IMG/VR virus record: IMGVR_UViG_3300011116_000393
Location: 1 to 28,505 of that record
DNA length: 28,505 nt
Source: a virus
Reading direction: 5' to 3' (one strand)
Part shown: one piece after another, positions 1 through 5,118 of the stretch
How the letters are laid out: each line of letters starts with the position of its first letter
Numbering within the stretch: the first letter of the stretch is position 1
The notes under the pieces: generated by a model
Told to the model about the DNA's origin: nothing
Seen by the model: only the letters and a program-made list of their open reading frames with translations
Databases searched by the model: none
Program-made: the position numbers and the translations under genes

Positions 1-326
1 TCTCCCCCAAGCCCATGCGTATGCACTAGCTTCCCCATAAGGATGCGATTCATTCGATGCAAGTCTTGTCTCACCATGTCCTTGCGTCTTGCCCGATACC
101 TCGCACACAGTTCGGTAGGGTTATCAACGGGGTGATGCGCTGCCCTATGTTCTCTCCCTCGCCACCCATGTAGGTGCTTGCTATCGTGAGGGGTACGGTT
201 GACGTAGTACGGGCATAAAAAAATCCACTTAGGGGACTCCCCTGTCGTACCCCTAAAAATAATAGGGAGGGAAGTCTCATAAGTGGACTGATTGATATTG
301 CGTACGACGGCAACGGTGCGAATCAT
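1..326 (-). CDS. Possible partial gene, open at the window edge
   Basis: One minus-strand frame stays open from an ATG at 326 to the first base of the window, about 108 codons with no stop. The translation contains FLCPYY followed by a basic, His/Arg-rich tail (ELCARYRARRKDMVRQDLHR) and reads more like protein than the competing frame at 71-313. I do not recognise it. Against it, the ATG has no Shine-Dalgarno site, and a terminator-like hairpin with seven T residues lies inside the frame. Either the real start is further in, or this is a non-coding gap after the dpdA-like gene. The rest of the frame lies outside the window. Confidence 0.3.
   Translation of the reverse strand, partial: MIRTVAVVRNINQSTYETSLPIIFRGTTGESPKWIFLCPYYVNRTPHDSKHLHGWRGREHRAAHHPVDNPTELCARYRARRKDMVRQDLHRMNRILMGKLVHTHGLGG
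217..255 (-). terminator. Weak leftward terminator candidate
   Basis: On the minus strand TAGGGG (250-255) can pair with CCCCTA (230-235), with a shorter nested AGGGG/CCCCT pairing at 231-243, and seven T residues follow at 223-217. A six-base spacer separates stem and T-tract, so this is not a textbook site. It lies about 90 bases beyond the end of the dpdA-like gene, where a terminator would be useful. Confidence 0.3.
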
Positions 327-341
327 ATCAGAAAATTTAAA

Positions 342-1058
342 TTAGTGTAAGTTGGACAGATTGGGCGTTAATTTTGTTTTGGAACTTAACGGCTTCTCGC
401 CAGTCATTAGAGTTTTTTTTTCCATACGGGCTGCAAAACTCCAAGCCATGCTGTCAGCAGATTCGAGGTTGTCCCTCACTTCTTCCCACCTGAGAGCCGT
501 AGTCTTAATGCCAAAGCCATGAAGTCTTAAGTCTGGGCGTTCTTTCTTGATAGCCTTTAGAACTTGGACAATGCTGCTTGGGCTGGCGTTTCTCTTGCAA
601 ACGCTGCCAACCCCTACATAAGCCCCATGAGCCAGTCTGTCCCCATACATCCGCACATGGTCAACATAACTCTGAGGCGTATAGCCTTGTAGTACTGGCA
701 TGATGTAGACCCCTGTATCTTCCGCTAGTAGCTGGTCGTAACGCTCTATGGTTAGGAATTGATGCTGGCGCACATTAAGCCCTGTTTTGGCAAGCATATG
801 GTCTTCACACATATAGTCTTGGGACACGGCTGCAACCAGTTTGCCGTTGCCTTTCCACTTGCGTATCTGCTCGGCATAGACGCTCACGGGTTCGGGGTAG
901 CAGCCATGCTTGGCAATCGTTGTGAACGCACCGCTATCCATAATCCATTCGTTTACGGGGAATGATGACTTACGCTTGGCAAGAACATTGACCGAGATAA
1001 ACGCTCTGTCTATCTTGTCTGCCTTGCTAGGCATATGCATACCGACATAGAACTTCAT
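342..1058 (-). CDS. dpdA: DpdA-like 7-deazaguanine DNA transglycosylase (TGT superfamily)
   Basis: This 238-residue protein resembles phage DpdA, relatives of tRNA-guanine transglycosylase that exchange guanine in DNA for a 7-deazaguanine base. Visible landmarks in TIM-barrel order are DSGAF (41-45), QDYMCE (80-85), LQGY (123-126), GVGSVCKR (149-156), HGFGIK (180-185) and SADSMAWS (200-207). Asp41, Asp81 and Asp202 are candidates for the catalytic acids. The C-terminal Cys/His zinc site of tRNA TGT is not apparent, as expected for the shorter DNA-acting relatives. The start at 1058 follows AAGGA on the minus strand. It is the last clear gene of the leftward unit. No queC, queD, queE or folE gene is visible in the window, so the base would come from the host or from outside. 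Family assignment is from motif recognition only. Confidence 0.75.
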   Translation of the reverse strand: MKFYVGMHMPSKADKIDRAFISVNVLAKRKSSFPVNEWIMDSGAFTTIAKHGCYPEPVSVYAEQIRKWKGNGKLVAAVSQDYMCEDHMLAKTGLNVRQHQFLTIERYDQLLAEDTGVYIMPVLQGYTPQSYVDHVRMYGDRLAHGAYVGVGSVCKRNASPSSIVQVLKAIKKERPDLRLHGFGIKTTALRWEEVRDNLESADSMAWSFAARMEKKTLMTGEKPLSSKTKLTPNLSNLH

Positions 1059-1061
1059 GGG

Positions 1062-1139
1062 TTAGTCCTTGTCAACAAGTACCAAAAAGATACAAAGCCC
1101 AATAAACACAACAAAGAGGATTACTTCTATGTCAGGCAT
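1062..1139 (-). CDS. Tiny single-span membrane peptide (25 aa)
   Basis: The ATG at 1139 overlaps the TGA of the upstream Cys-rich gene, and the reading frame ends three bases before the dpdA-like start codon. The product begins MPDIEV, is then almost wholly hydrophobic (ILFVVFIGLCIFLVLV) and ends VDKD. It is therefore a predicted one-span membrane peptide, N-terminus first. Its own ribosome site is weak, so translation would be coupled to the gene before it. The filling of an otherwise empty slot between two coupled genes is the main support. Function unknown. Confidence 0.5.
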   Translation of the reverse strand: MPDIEVILFVVFIGLCIFLVLVDKD

Positions 1140-1371
1140 TGTTGGACGGGCAATCAAGACAATGCTCTGGTCTATCCATACAAATGCCCAAATGCTTGCA
1201 CTCGTAGGGCTTTGTTGGAATACGCCTAAAGGCTTCGTCCTCTGCTTCTTGGTCTTCTATCTCGCGTATGGTTCTCTTGCGCCATACAGTCTTGCGAGCG
1301 CGGCAACCGTCCTCACAATCTCTCAGGCATAGGCGCGTATGGGGGTAGTGGCAATCAGTTTGGTCACGCAT
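1132..1371 (-). CDS. Small cysteine-rich protein (79 aa), probable metal binder
   Basis: Eight cysteines form two groups: C7, C15, C19 and C23 near the N-terminus, and C58, C64, C71 and C74 near the C-terminus. An acidic, charged helix (REIEDQEAEDEAFRR) separates them. Two small zinc knuckles joined by a helix is the natural reading. The ATG at 1371 overlaps the stop of the upstream 37-residue gene by eight bases, and the TGA overlaps the start of the downstream membrane peptide. I do not recognise a named family. A regulatory or adaptor role is possible but not shown. Confidence 0.6.
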   Translation of the reverse strand: MRDQTDCHYPHTRLCLRDCEDGCRARKTVWRKRTIREIEDQEAEDEAFRRIPTKPYECKHLGICMDRPEHCLDCPSNNA

Positions 1372-1477
1372 GGGGCAAATCTCCGGTCAAGATAAGGGCA
1401 ATGGTAATCAGATACACGGGGGCGTTATGCCCCTCGCGTACACGGTCTAGTAGGTTGTGGGCTTCCTCTAGGGACAT
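1364..1477 (-). CDS. Small protein of 37 aa
   Basis: The start at 1477 has AGGAG nine bases upstream on the minus strand and lies inside the last codons of the 81-residue gene. A longer frame that reaches 1642 only adds a shadow of that gene. The product begins MSLEEAHNLLDRVREG and ends with a hydrophobic stretch (VYLITIALILTGD), so it is an amphipathic helix followed by a short apolar helix. Overlaps at both ends place it in the coupled leftward unit. Function unknown. Confidence 0.55.
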   Translation of the reverse strand: MSLEEAHNLLDRVREGHNAPVYLITIALILTGDLPHA

Positions 1478-1713
1478 TGGGGCTTCTCCTTTGGTGACCA
1501 GCCGAACCGTCTCCAGGTCTGGGTGATGTCGGTCCTGGCAGCCGGCACATAGTCGAAGCCCTCGCGTAACAGGCGCGTGGGGCGCGTAGGGGAGCGCGTG
1601 GGGGGAATTGGCTCTAACGTGGGGGTTAGCCATGCCTTGCAAATAGCATGGGCTTCTATGTCCACAGAATGGACACCTCGAAAGTTATTGGGGGCTTTGT
1701 CTAGTTTCGCCAT
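1468..1713 (-). CDS. Small conserved-type phage protein (81 aa)
   Basis: The product begins MAKLDKAPNNFRGVHSVDIE and ends TDITQTWRRFGWSPKEKPQCP. The C-terminal phrase FDYVPAARTDITQTWRRFGW feels familiar from small phage proteins of proteobacteria, but I know no function. A GAGG ribosome site precedes the ATG at 1713. The middle (PTRSPTRPTR) is produced by a tandem CCCCACGCGC DNA repeat that also occurs, partly in another frame, in the next upstream gene. The 3' end overlaps the 37-residue gene. Confidence 0.6.
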   Translation of the reverse strand: MAKLDKAPNNFRGVHSVDIEAHAICKAWLTPTLEPIPPTRSPTRPTRLLREGFDYVPAARTDITQTWRRFGWSPKEKPQCP

Positions 1714-1810
1714 TGGTTACCTCACAAGAAGATTAACAGGGTTATTGAGACAATAAAGATTAAAGCACAAACCAGGTCATCATGCGTAGGCGCGTGGGGG
1801 CGCGTGGGGG
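1573..1810 (-). repeat. Iterated CCCCACGCGC motif
   Basis: On the plus strand GCGCGTGGGG-type units occur three times in tandem at about 1573-1604 and twice at about 1788-1810, with a further diverged copy at 1332-1345. The clusters fall in two different genes. In the second cluster the two units are read in different frames, so protein selection alone does not readily explain the repetition. Confidence 0.6.
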
Positions 1811-1886
1811 AATCGCGGTCCACTTGCCGGGCTATGGCTGCTGTAATGTCCTGGTTTACTTTGTCGAAGATATAACGTGATTGCAT
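1722..1886 (-). CDS. Small C-terminally membrane-anchored protein (54 aa)
   Basis: The ATG at 1886 has AAGGAT upstream on the minus strand and is the first gene after the terminator at 1929-1950. The N-terminal half is soluble (MQSRYIFDKVNQDITAAIAR). The middle carries SPTRPHAPTH, encoded by the CGCGTGGGG repeat, and the last 17 residues (LVCALIFIVSITLLIFL) form one membrane span, suggesting a tail-anchored protein. It ends eight bases before the next start codon. Function unknown. Confidence 0.55.
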   Translation of the reverse strand: MQSRYIFDKVNQDITAAIARQVDRDSPTRPHAPTHDDLVCALIFIVSITLLIFL

Positions 1887-1917
1887 GGGGTTTTATCCTT
1901 AGTCAATGGGTTGATAT

Positions 1918-1927
1918 GGACCGGTCC
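1918..1927. promoter_or_regulatory. 10-bp perfect palindrome, possible operator
   Basis: GGACCGGTCC is a perfect 10-base palindrome placed between the leftward terminator at 1929-1950 and the first gene of the distal leftward unit (start 1886). The position would suit a repressor or activator site, but no regulator is identified and a chance palindrome is possible. Confidence 0.25.
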
Positions 1928-1928
1928 T

Positions 1929-1950
1929 AAAAAAGCCCCGTAGGGGGCTT
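1929..1950 (-). terminator. Leftward Rho-independent terminator
   Basis: On the minus strand AAGCCCC pairs perfectly with GGGGCTT across a four-base loop, and a run of T residues continues from the stem. It begins 11 bases after the stop of the gene at 1961-2206, so it closes the unit that starts near 3623. Genes from 1886 to 342 would then need their own promoter or readthrough. Confidence 0.75.
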
Positions 1951-1960
1951 CTAGGGGCTG

Positions 1961-2206
1961 TTATAGCTGTTTAGCTTGATGAAAATACCCTGGCATCCCT
2001 ACAGCATAAGCAAAATGCAAAGCTGCTGCCCGGTTTTCTAATTGGTGAATCAGGTACTTTGCGAGCGCTACAGCGTCATCGGAGCGCTGCTGTAGTTCAT
2101 AGTATTTGTCCGCACTAATACCCGTGCCGATGTATTTGGCGTGAGTTCCAATGTCTTTTTTTAGTTGACGTGCTAGGACCATTAAAGTCCGGTTTTTTGC
2201 TGGCAT
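1961..2206 (-). CDS. Small soluble protein of unknown function (81 aa)
   Basis: A GGAGGG ribosome site precedes the ATG at 2206. The product (MPAKNRTLMVLARQLKKDIG at the N-terminus) is predominantly helical and mixed-charge, with a Lys-rich start and a central YYELQQRSDDAVALAKYLIH helix. There are no cysteines, signal peptide or membrane span. It is the last gene before the terminator at 1929-1950. I do not recognise a family. Confidence 0.65.
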   Translation of the reverse strand: MPAKNRTLMVLARQLKKDIGTHAKYIGTGISADKYYELQQRSDDAVALAKYLIHQLENRAAALHFAYAVGMPGYFHQAKQL

Positions 2207-2292
2207 AAATTACCCTCCGATAGATTAGGAAAATACTGCAATAGTTGCAGCCAGTAACCCGGACCAGCCGGGCTAGAAGCTACCCTATCAAG

Positions 2293-2577
2293 CTACCCGG
2301 TGCAACAACCACAACAGGGTGCATCAATGCACAATCCCTGTTTATTCCGGTAATACTCGCGTCCCCCGATAGAATAAACGTCCGAGATATAACCGGGTTT
2401 TGTGCGTGTTCTGGCTGCTAAGTAGATATCGGCTGCAGCTTGGACCTGGCAATCCCCAGGTTCACTAAACCAAGCTTTCCGGGAAACCGTATCAAAAACG
2501 ATATCATCCCCAGGGTTTATAGCAGCCCCGGTTATGCTGCAGCGCCCCCGGTATTTAGCTCGCATTGTCTTAAGCAT
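2293..2577 (-). CDS. Small cysteine-containing protein (94 aa)
   Basis: AGGGGG lies six bases before the ATG at 2577. The N-terminus has the form RGRCSITGAAINPGDDIVF, similar to small phage proteins with a Cys-x-x-Thr-Gly then Gly-Asp pattern. The C-terminus carries a dense cysteine cluster (CIDAPCCGCCTG, C83 to C92). With C13 and C43 this gives seven cysteines, consistent with metal binding. It shares the opening residues MLK with the product of the gene just upstream. Function unknown. Confidence 0.65.
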   Translation of the reverse strand: MLKTMRAKYRGRCSITGAAINPGDDIVFDTVSRKAWFSEPGDCQVQAAADIYLAARTRTKPGYISDVYSIGGREYYRNKQGLCIDAPCCGCCTG

Positions 2578-2578
2578 A

Positions 2579-2707
2579 TTACCCCCTAGAATTTAAGTGT
2601 TTTAAGGCTGCAGCTTTGCTGTCAAAACGTCCACCGATAGGGGTTTGATGTTCACCCCGGACAATGAACCAGCCGCCTAATAACCGGTTAAATACAATCT
2701 TAAGCAT
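2579..2707 (-). CDS. Small protein of 42 aa
   Basis: The start is placed at 2707 rather than 2779, because a good AGGGGG site precedes 2707 and the longer frame only covers the end of the Gp88-like gene. The product, MLKIVFNRLLGGWFIVRGEH at the N-terminus, has a beta-rich core (WFIVRGEHQTPIGGRFDSKAAALKHL). That pattern resembles small phage domains in which two strands are followed by a helix. It overlaps the upstream gene by eight bases. Function unknown. Confidence 0.6.
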   Translation of the reverse strand: MLKIVFNRLLGGWFIVRGEHQTPIGGRFDSKAAALKHLNSRG

Positions 2708-3458
2708 AATGAACCCCCTTAATTTGAGTGAACCCGCTGCTATCGTGCCGGGCTTTGCCCTTTGCGTATAGTGCGACAACCACGTTTTTTGGTTCTATGT
2801 GCCGCACATCGGTGTTATCCCCGTCGATAACGTCCCAGGTTCTAAACGTGCTGGGGATATCGTTTTGCCTGGCAAATACTACAGCTACCCGGTTATTTGA
2901 AGGGTTAGTTAAACCCTTGATAGTGACGTTCTTAGGGGTTAAACCAGAAAAAGAATAAGTTAAATCATAATTCCCGGCTGTTTTACCGGCTAGGTTGCGG
3001 CTTGGATGCTTGGTGTAGTCATAAAACATTATTTCAGGGAATAGCTGAAAAATGTTTTTATCGTCAATTACTGGGATATTCTCATACGGTATATCGCTTG
3101 TCCCATTAGGACGGACCAGCGGCTTTAAACCAAGCTTGGCAGCTTTCCGCTGCAGCGTCCAAATATCAGCCGCCATTGATAGCATAAATGCATTTTGATG
3201 CTGATAGAAAAATTGTGTTTTAGCTTGCCTGGCAGCTTGGACACTATTAAACGCACCACGTCCGGCTGATTTAAGGCACGGTATCATGCAACCGGCTAAC
3301 CTGGCATGGGCACACAATTTATCGTCCGGCACTAAGTAAACGATACCGGTTAAGTAACCGATAGATTCACCCTTTACGGTTTTAGTGGACGATTCACCCA
3401 GGATAGGACGGTACTGCAGCCCGGCTGCAGCTAATAGCTTTTTGTATGGATTACGCAT
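2700..3458 (-). CDS. Gp88-family-like phage protein (252 aa)
   Basis: This protein resembles the phage family typified by mycobacteriophage Gene Product 88, whose function is unknown. Features I associate with the family are a cysteine group (C49, C57, C61), the block GRGAFNSVQAARQAKTQFF (66-84), and a run of barrel-like strands containing RPNGTSDI and FPEIMFYDYTKHP. The end has VIDGDNTDVRH and LYAKGKARHDSSGF. The spaced cysteines and strand pattern invite comparison with radical SAM proteins, but the standard CxxxCxxC motif is not present, so I do not claim it. AAGGGGAA precedes the ATG at 3458. It is the main large product of the proximal leftward unit. Confidence 0.6.
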   Translation of the reverse strand: MRNPYKKLLAAAGLQYRPILGESSTKTVKGESIGYLTGIVYLVPDDKLCAHARLAGCMIPCLKSAGRGAFNSVQAARQAKTQFFYQHQNAFMLSMAADIWTLQRKAAKLGLKPLVRPNGTSDIPYENIPVIDDKNIFQLFPEIMFYDYTKHPSRNLAGKTAGNYDLTYSFSGLTPKNVTIKGLTNPSNNRVAVVFARQNDIPSTFRTWDVIDGDNTDVRHIEPKNVVVALYAKGKARHDSSGFTQIKGVHYA

Positions 3459-3461
3459 GGA

Positions 3462-3623
3462 TTATTCCCCTTTGTAATCACGGTAAACAAAGTAACAGCC
3501 GGAAACCGTGCCATAGATAATGCAAGCTATAAAGGCTGCAGCATCAATAGCACCGGTACACAATGCAAAAACAGCCAGGCACATTAGGACCAAGCTTGCT
3601 AGATAACCAGTAGCGTAAAACAT
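3462..3623 (-). CDS. First leftward gene: small two-span membrane protein (53 aa)
   Basis: The ATG at 3623 has AGGGG upstream and is the first gene left of the control region. The product has two apolar stretches (ATGYLASLVLMCLAVFALC and AFIACIIYGTVSGCYFVY) around a short turn, then ends RDYKGE. It is therefore a predicted hairpin-type inner membrane protein. The stop is three bases before the Gp88-like start, whose ribosome site lies inside its last codons. The first position in an early unit often holds host-takeover or exclusion functions, but that is only inference. Confidence 0.6.
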   Translation of the reverse strand: MFYATGYLASLVLMCLAVFALCTGAIDAAAFIACIIYGTVSGCYFVYRDYKGE

Positions 3624-3665
3624 ATAAACCCCTGTTAATAAGTGTTAGGAAATGTGGAAAGTGTT

Positions 3666-3848
3666 TTATCCACAATATATTAGTATGCTATAACCGTGCC
3701 AGTATTGAACCCCTTATAAATCAACAACTTACAAAAAATCATAGCACTAACATAGTGCAATACATAATCATCATACTCTATATTAGTGCATATAATCTTT
3801 ATAATGGTGCATACTGTGGATAATGTGGATAAATTAGAGTTATCCACA
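3666..3848. other. Candidate replication origin: four perfect DnaA boxes
   Basis: TTATCCACA occurs perfectly at 3666-3674 (+), 3815-3823 (-), 3824-3832 (-) and 3840-3848 (+). The last three are almost contiguous, with two in direct tandem and one inverted. A strongly A/T-rich tract follows, the usual partner of DnaA boxes in a bacterial-type origin. This is the consensus of Gram-negative DnaA. The location between divergent arms fits an origin. That host DnaA acts here is inference. Confidence 0.7.
3686..3701 (-). promoter_or_regulatory. Possible sigma-54-type (-24/-12) promoter, leftward
   Basis: On the minus strand the sequence TGGCACGGTTATAGCA matches TGGCACG-N4-TTGCA at all but one specified base, with GG and GC at the required 10-base spacing. 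Transcription would begin near 3675, beside the DnaA box at 3666-3674, and leave a leader of about 50 bases before the gene at 3623. A chance match is possible, and no enhancer site is identified. Confidence 0.3.
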
Positions 3849-3853
3849 GGCAC

Positions 3854-4030
3854 ATTATGTAGATAATTTATGAATATTATTATGTTATAAAAGTAATTAT
3901 GTTATGTAGTAACTATAATGTCTACATAATATGATATCTACATAATATGATATCTACATATTATTATATATATATATTAGTATCATAATAGGTAGTGAAT
4001 AGTATTAACATAATAAATTATCTACATAAT
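3854..4030. repeat. ATCTACATAAT iterons in A/T-rich DNA
   Basis: The 11-mer is exact at 3854-3864 (-), 3936-3946 (+) and 4020-4030 (+), and one base off at 3920-3930 and 3952-3962. The central copies lie in a 16-base tandem unit repeated two and a half times (3921-3960). The arrangement resembles iterons bound by a replication initiator or a phage repressor, next to the DnaA boxes. Confidence 0.7.
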
Positions 4031-4377
4031 GACAATGTAGGAAAGATAGGGAAACCAGGAGAGATAGCTACTCTATACGCGCTGGGGATTATGGGGTTTT
4101 GTATGCGTTACCAGCTACACAACACCGGTAACAGGCTGCTACACCGTATCTGGTATGGGACTTGGTTGTGCCGGCTGCAGCCAGGCTGCCACCACCGCGG
4201 CTGGTTATCGATTGGGTTTGAGGGCTGTGAGGTGCGTGCCCCATTCGCTTCCTCCACCAAAAAAAATATGTGTTTTCTGGTATGCTGAACTTTGTTGGTG
4301 AACCAGATAGACGCTATCCCCATAGGGTAGAGAGTCGCTGGTTAGCCAGCAGTTGTCAGTTTCCTTTTATGGGTTTA

Positions 4378-4406
4378 GGGTCGCTCTTGTGGTGACCCTT
4401 TTTTTT
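4378..4406 (+). terminator. Rightward Rho-independent terminator before the late genes
   Basis: GGGTCGC pairs with GTGACCC (one G-T pair) across a seven-base loop, followed by eight T residues. It lies only 35 bases before the first rightward start codon. It would stop transcripts coming from the origin region, or act as an antitermination point for the late operon. Confidence 0.75.
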
Positions 4407-4415
4407 GTCTATACT
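4387..4415 (+). promoter_or_regulatory. Possible late promoter overlapping the terminator
   Basis: TTGTGG at 4387-4392, a 17-base spacer and TATACT at 4410-4415 give a moderate sigma-70 promoter with a start near 4422. Its -35 box lies within the terminator loop and arm. The leader to the ribosome site of the first gene would be only a few bases. The -35 matches consensus at three positions, so confidence is limited. Confidence 0.4.
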
Positions 4416-4440
4416 GCCCAACATGGATAGGGGGATGCAA

Positions 4441-4653
4441 ATGATTAGCATGGAAGTAAGTAAAGATGTGCCTGTGCCACCTGATAAGCGGAGATACCCG
4501 TACAAGGTGATGGAGGTGGGGGACAGTTTCTTTGTTGACGGTGGGAAGTTACAAGTGGTGTGTAACAACAACTACCGGACTGGCAAGAAGTTAGAACGTA
4601 AATTCATCGCTAGATGCGAGAAGGAAGGAGTGAGGGTATGGAGAGTCTCTTGA
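4441..4653 (+). CDS. Small phage protein, first rightward gene (70 aa)
   Basis: I place the start at ATG 4441 because AGGGGG lies six bases upstream. Earlier TTG and ATG codons in the same frame would overlap the terminator and the ribosome site. The core RYPYKVMEVGDSFFV followed by Arg/Lys-rich GKKLERKF and a final GVRVWRV is a pattern common in small proteins of proteobacterial phages, with no assigned role. It overlaps the next gene by 16 bases. Confidence 0.65.
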   Translation: MISMEVSKDVPVPPDKRRYPYKVMEVGDSFFVDGGKLQVVCNNNYRTGKKLERKFIARCEKEGVRVWRVS

Positions 4654-4853
4654 ATGGACATAACGCCATGATGCCTATGGCTGCGGAAGACATGAAGAAG
4701 GCTTATATGGAGCGTGTGTATGCCATGAGCCATGCTGAGTTGTTCCATGAGCTTATGCGTGTGCATACTGAGTCTGCTCGTCTGATGCTGATGGCACAAG
4801 AGGAGATGGAGAAGGTACGGGCGCAACTTGAGCAATACGAACCTATCCATTGA
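4638..4853 (+). CDS. Small helical protein (71 aa)
   Basis: The start at ATG 4638 follows GTGAGGGT. The longer frame from 4614 adds only residues that shadow the gene before it. The product is almost wholly helical and Met/Glu-rich (DMKKAYMERVYAMSHAELFHELM, then MLMAQEEMEKVRAQLEQYE), consistent with a coiled coil. Overlaps at both ends place it in the rightward operon. Function unknown. Confidence 0.6.
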   Translation: MESLLNGHNAMMPMAAEDMKKAYMERVYAMSHAELFHELMRVHTESARLMLMAQEEMEKVRAQLEQYEPIH

Positions 4854-5118
4854 ACAGCAGTTATTGGAGAGTAGAAGGTGGCTTCAAGGGGAGATTAAGG
4901 CTGCCTTGGCTTGTAAGACTAAGAAGCAGAAAATTGCCTTAGTCGATAAGTGGAAATCGCAGTATTCGCCCATAACTGTGAAGGAGCTACTTAATGTTGC
5001 AAGGAACAAGTCGGCTGCCGGGGACATCATTCATTGGGAACTAGGGGATACAAATGACATTAACAGCCGCAGTAGTGACGGTAACCTCTGGAAGAGAGGA
5101 GCTAGAAAAGTGCGTTGA
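4828..5118 (+). CDS. Small protein with a TTG start (96 aa)
   Basis: The frame contains no internal ATG, so the TTG at 4828, preceded by AGAAGG, is the best start. The body is helical and Lys-rich (KTKKQKIALVDKWKSQYSP, then TVKELLNVARNKSAAGDIIHWE), a composition that could suit a DNA- or protein-binding role. It sits two genes before the large terminase, where a small terminase subunit might be expected, but I see no helix-turn-helix signature and do not assign it. The C-terminus overlaps the glycosyltransferase gene by 65 bases. Confidence 0.55.
   Translation: MSNTNLSIEQQLLESRRWLQGEIKAALACKTKKQKIALVDKWKSQYSPITVKELLNVARNKSAAGDIIHWELGDTNDINSRSSDGNLWKRGARKVR

Larger units (their letters stand above)
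3624..4440. other. Non-coding control and origin region between the divergent arms
   Basis: About 820 bases separate the leftward and rightward genes. From left to right I see a possible leftward promoter, four DnaA boxes, a very A/T-rich stretch with ATCTACATAAT iterons, and about 350 bases (4031-4377) with no convincing gene. A terminator merged with a promoter-like sequence closes it. The frames at 3995-4288 (+) and 4108-4323 (-) lack convincing starts and protein character. In 4031-4377 I see several short inverted repeats, such as GCTGG/CCAGC near 4338-4351, but no tRNA. Confidence 0.7.

Noticed and set aside
759-965. Plus-strand frame of 68 codons inside the dpdA-like gene
   Set aside because: Opposite-strand shadow of a clearly coding frame, with no ribosome site or protein character.
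3995-4288. Frame of 97 codons in the control region
   Set aside because: GTG start without a proper ribosome site; begins within iterons; composition unlike its neighbours. Treated as non-coding.
4108-4323. Minus-strand frame of 71 codons in the control region
   Set aside because: No ribosome site, odd composition (WW, SSLL), and would run convergent to the rightward terminator.
4090-4377. tRNA or structured RNA gene in the control region
   Set aside because: No T-arm or anticodon-arm pattern; only short isolated inverted repeats were found.
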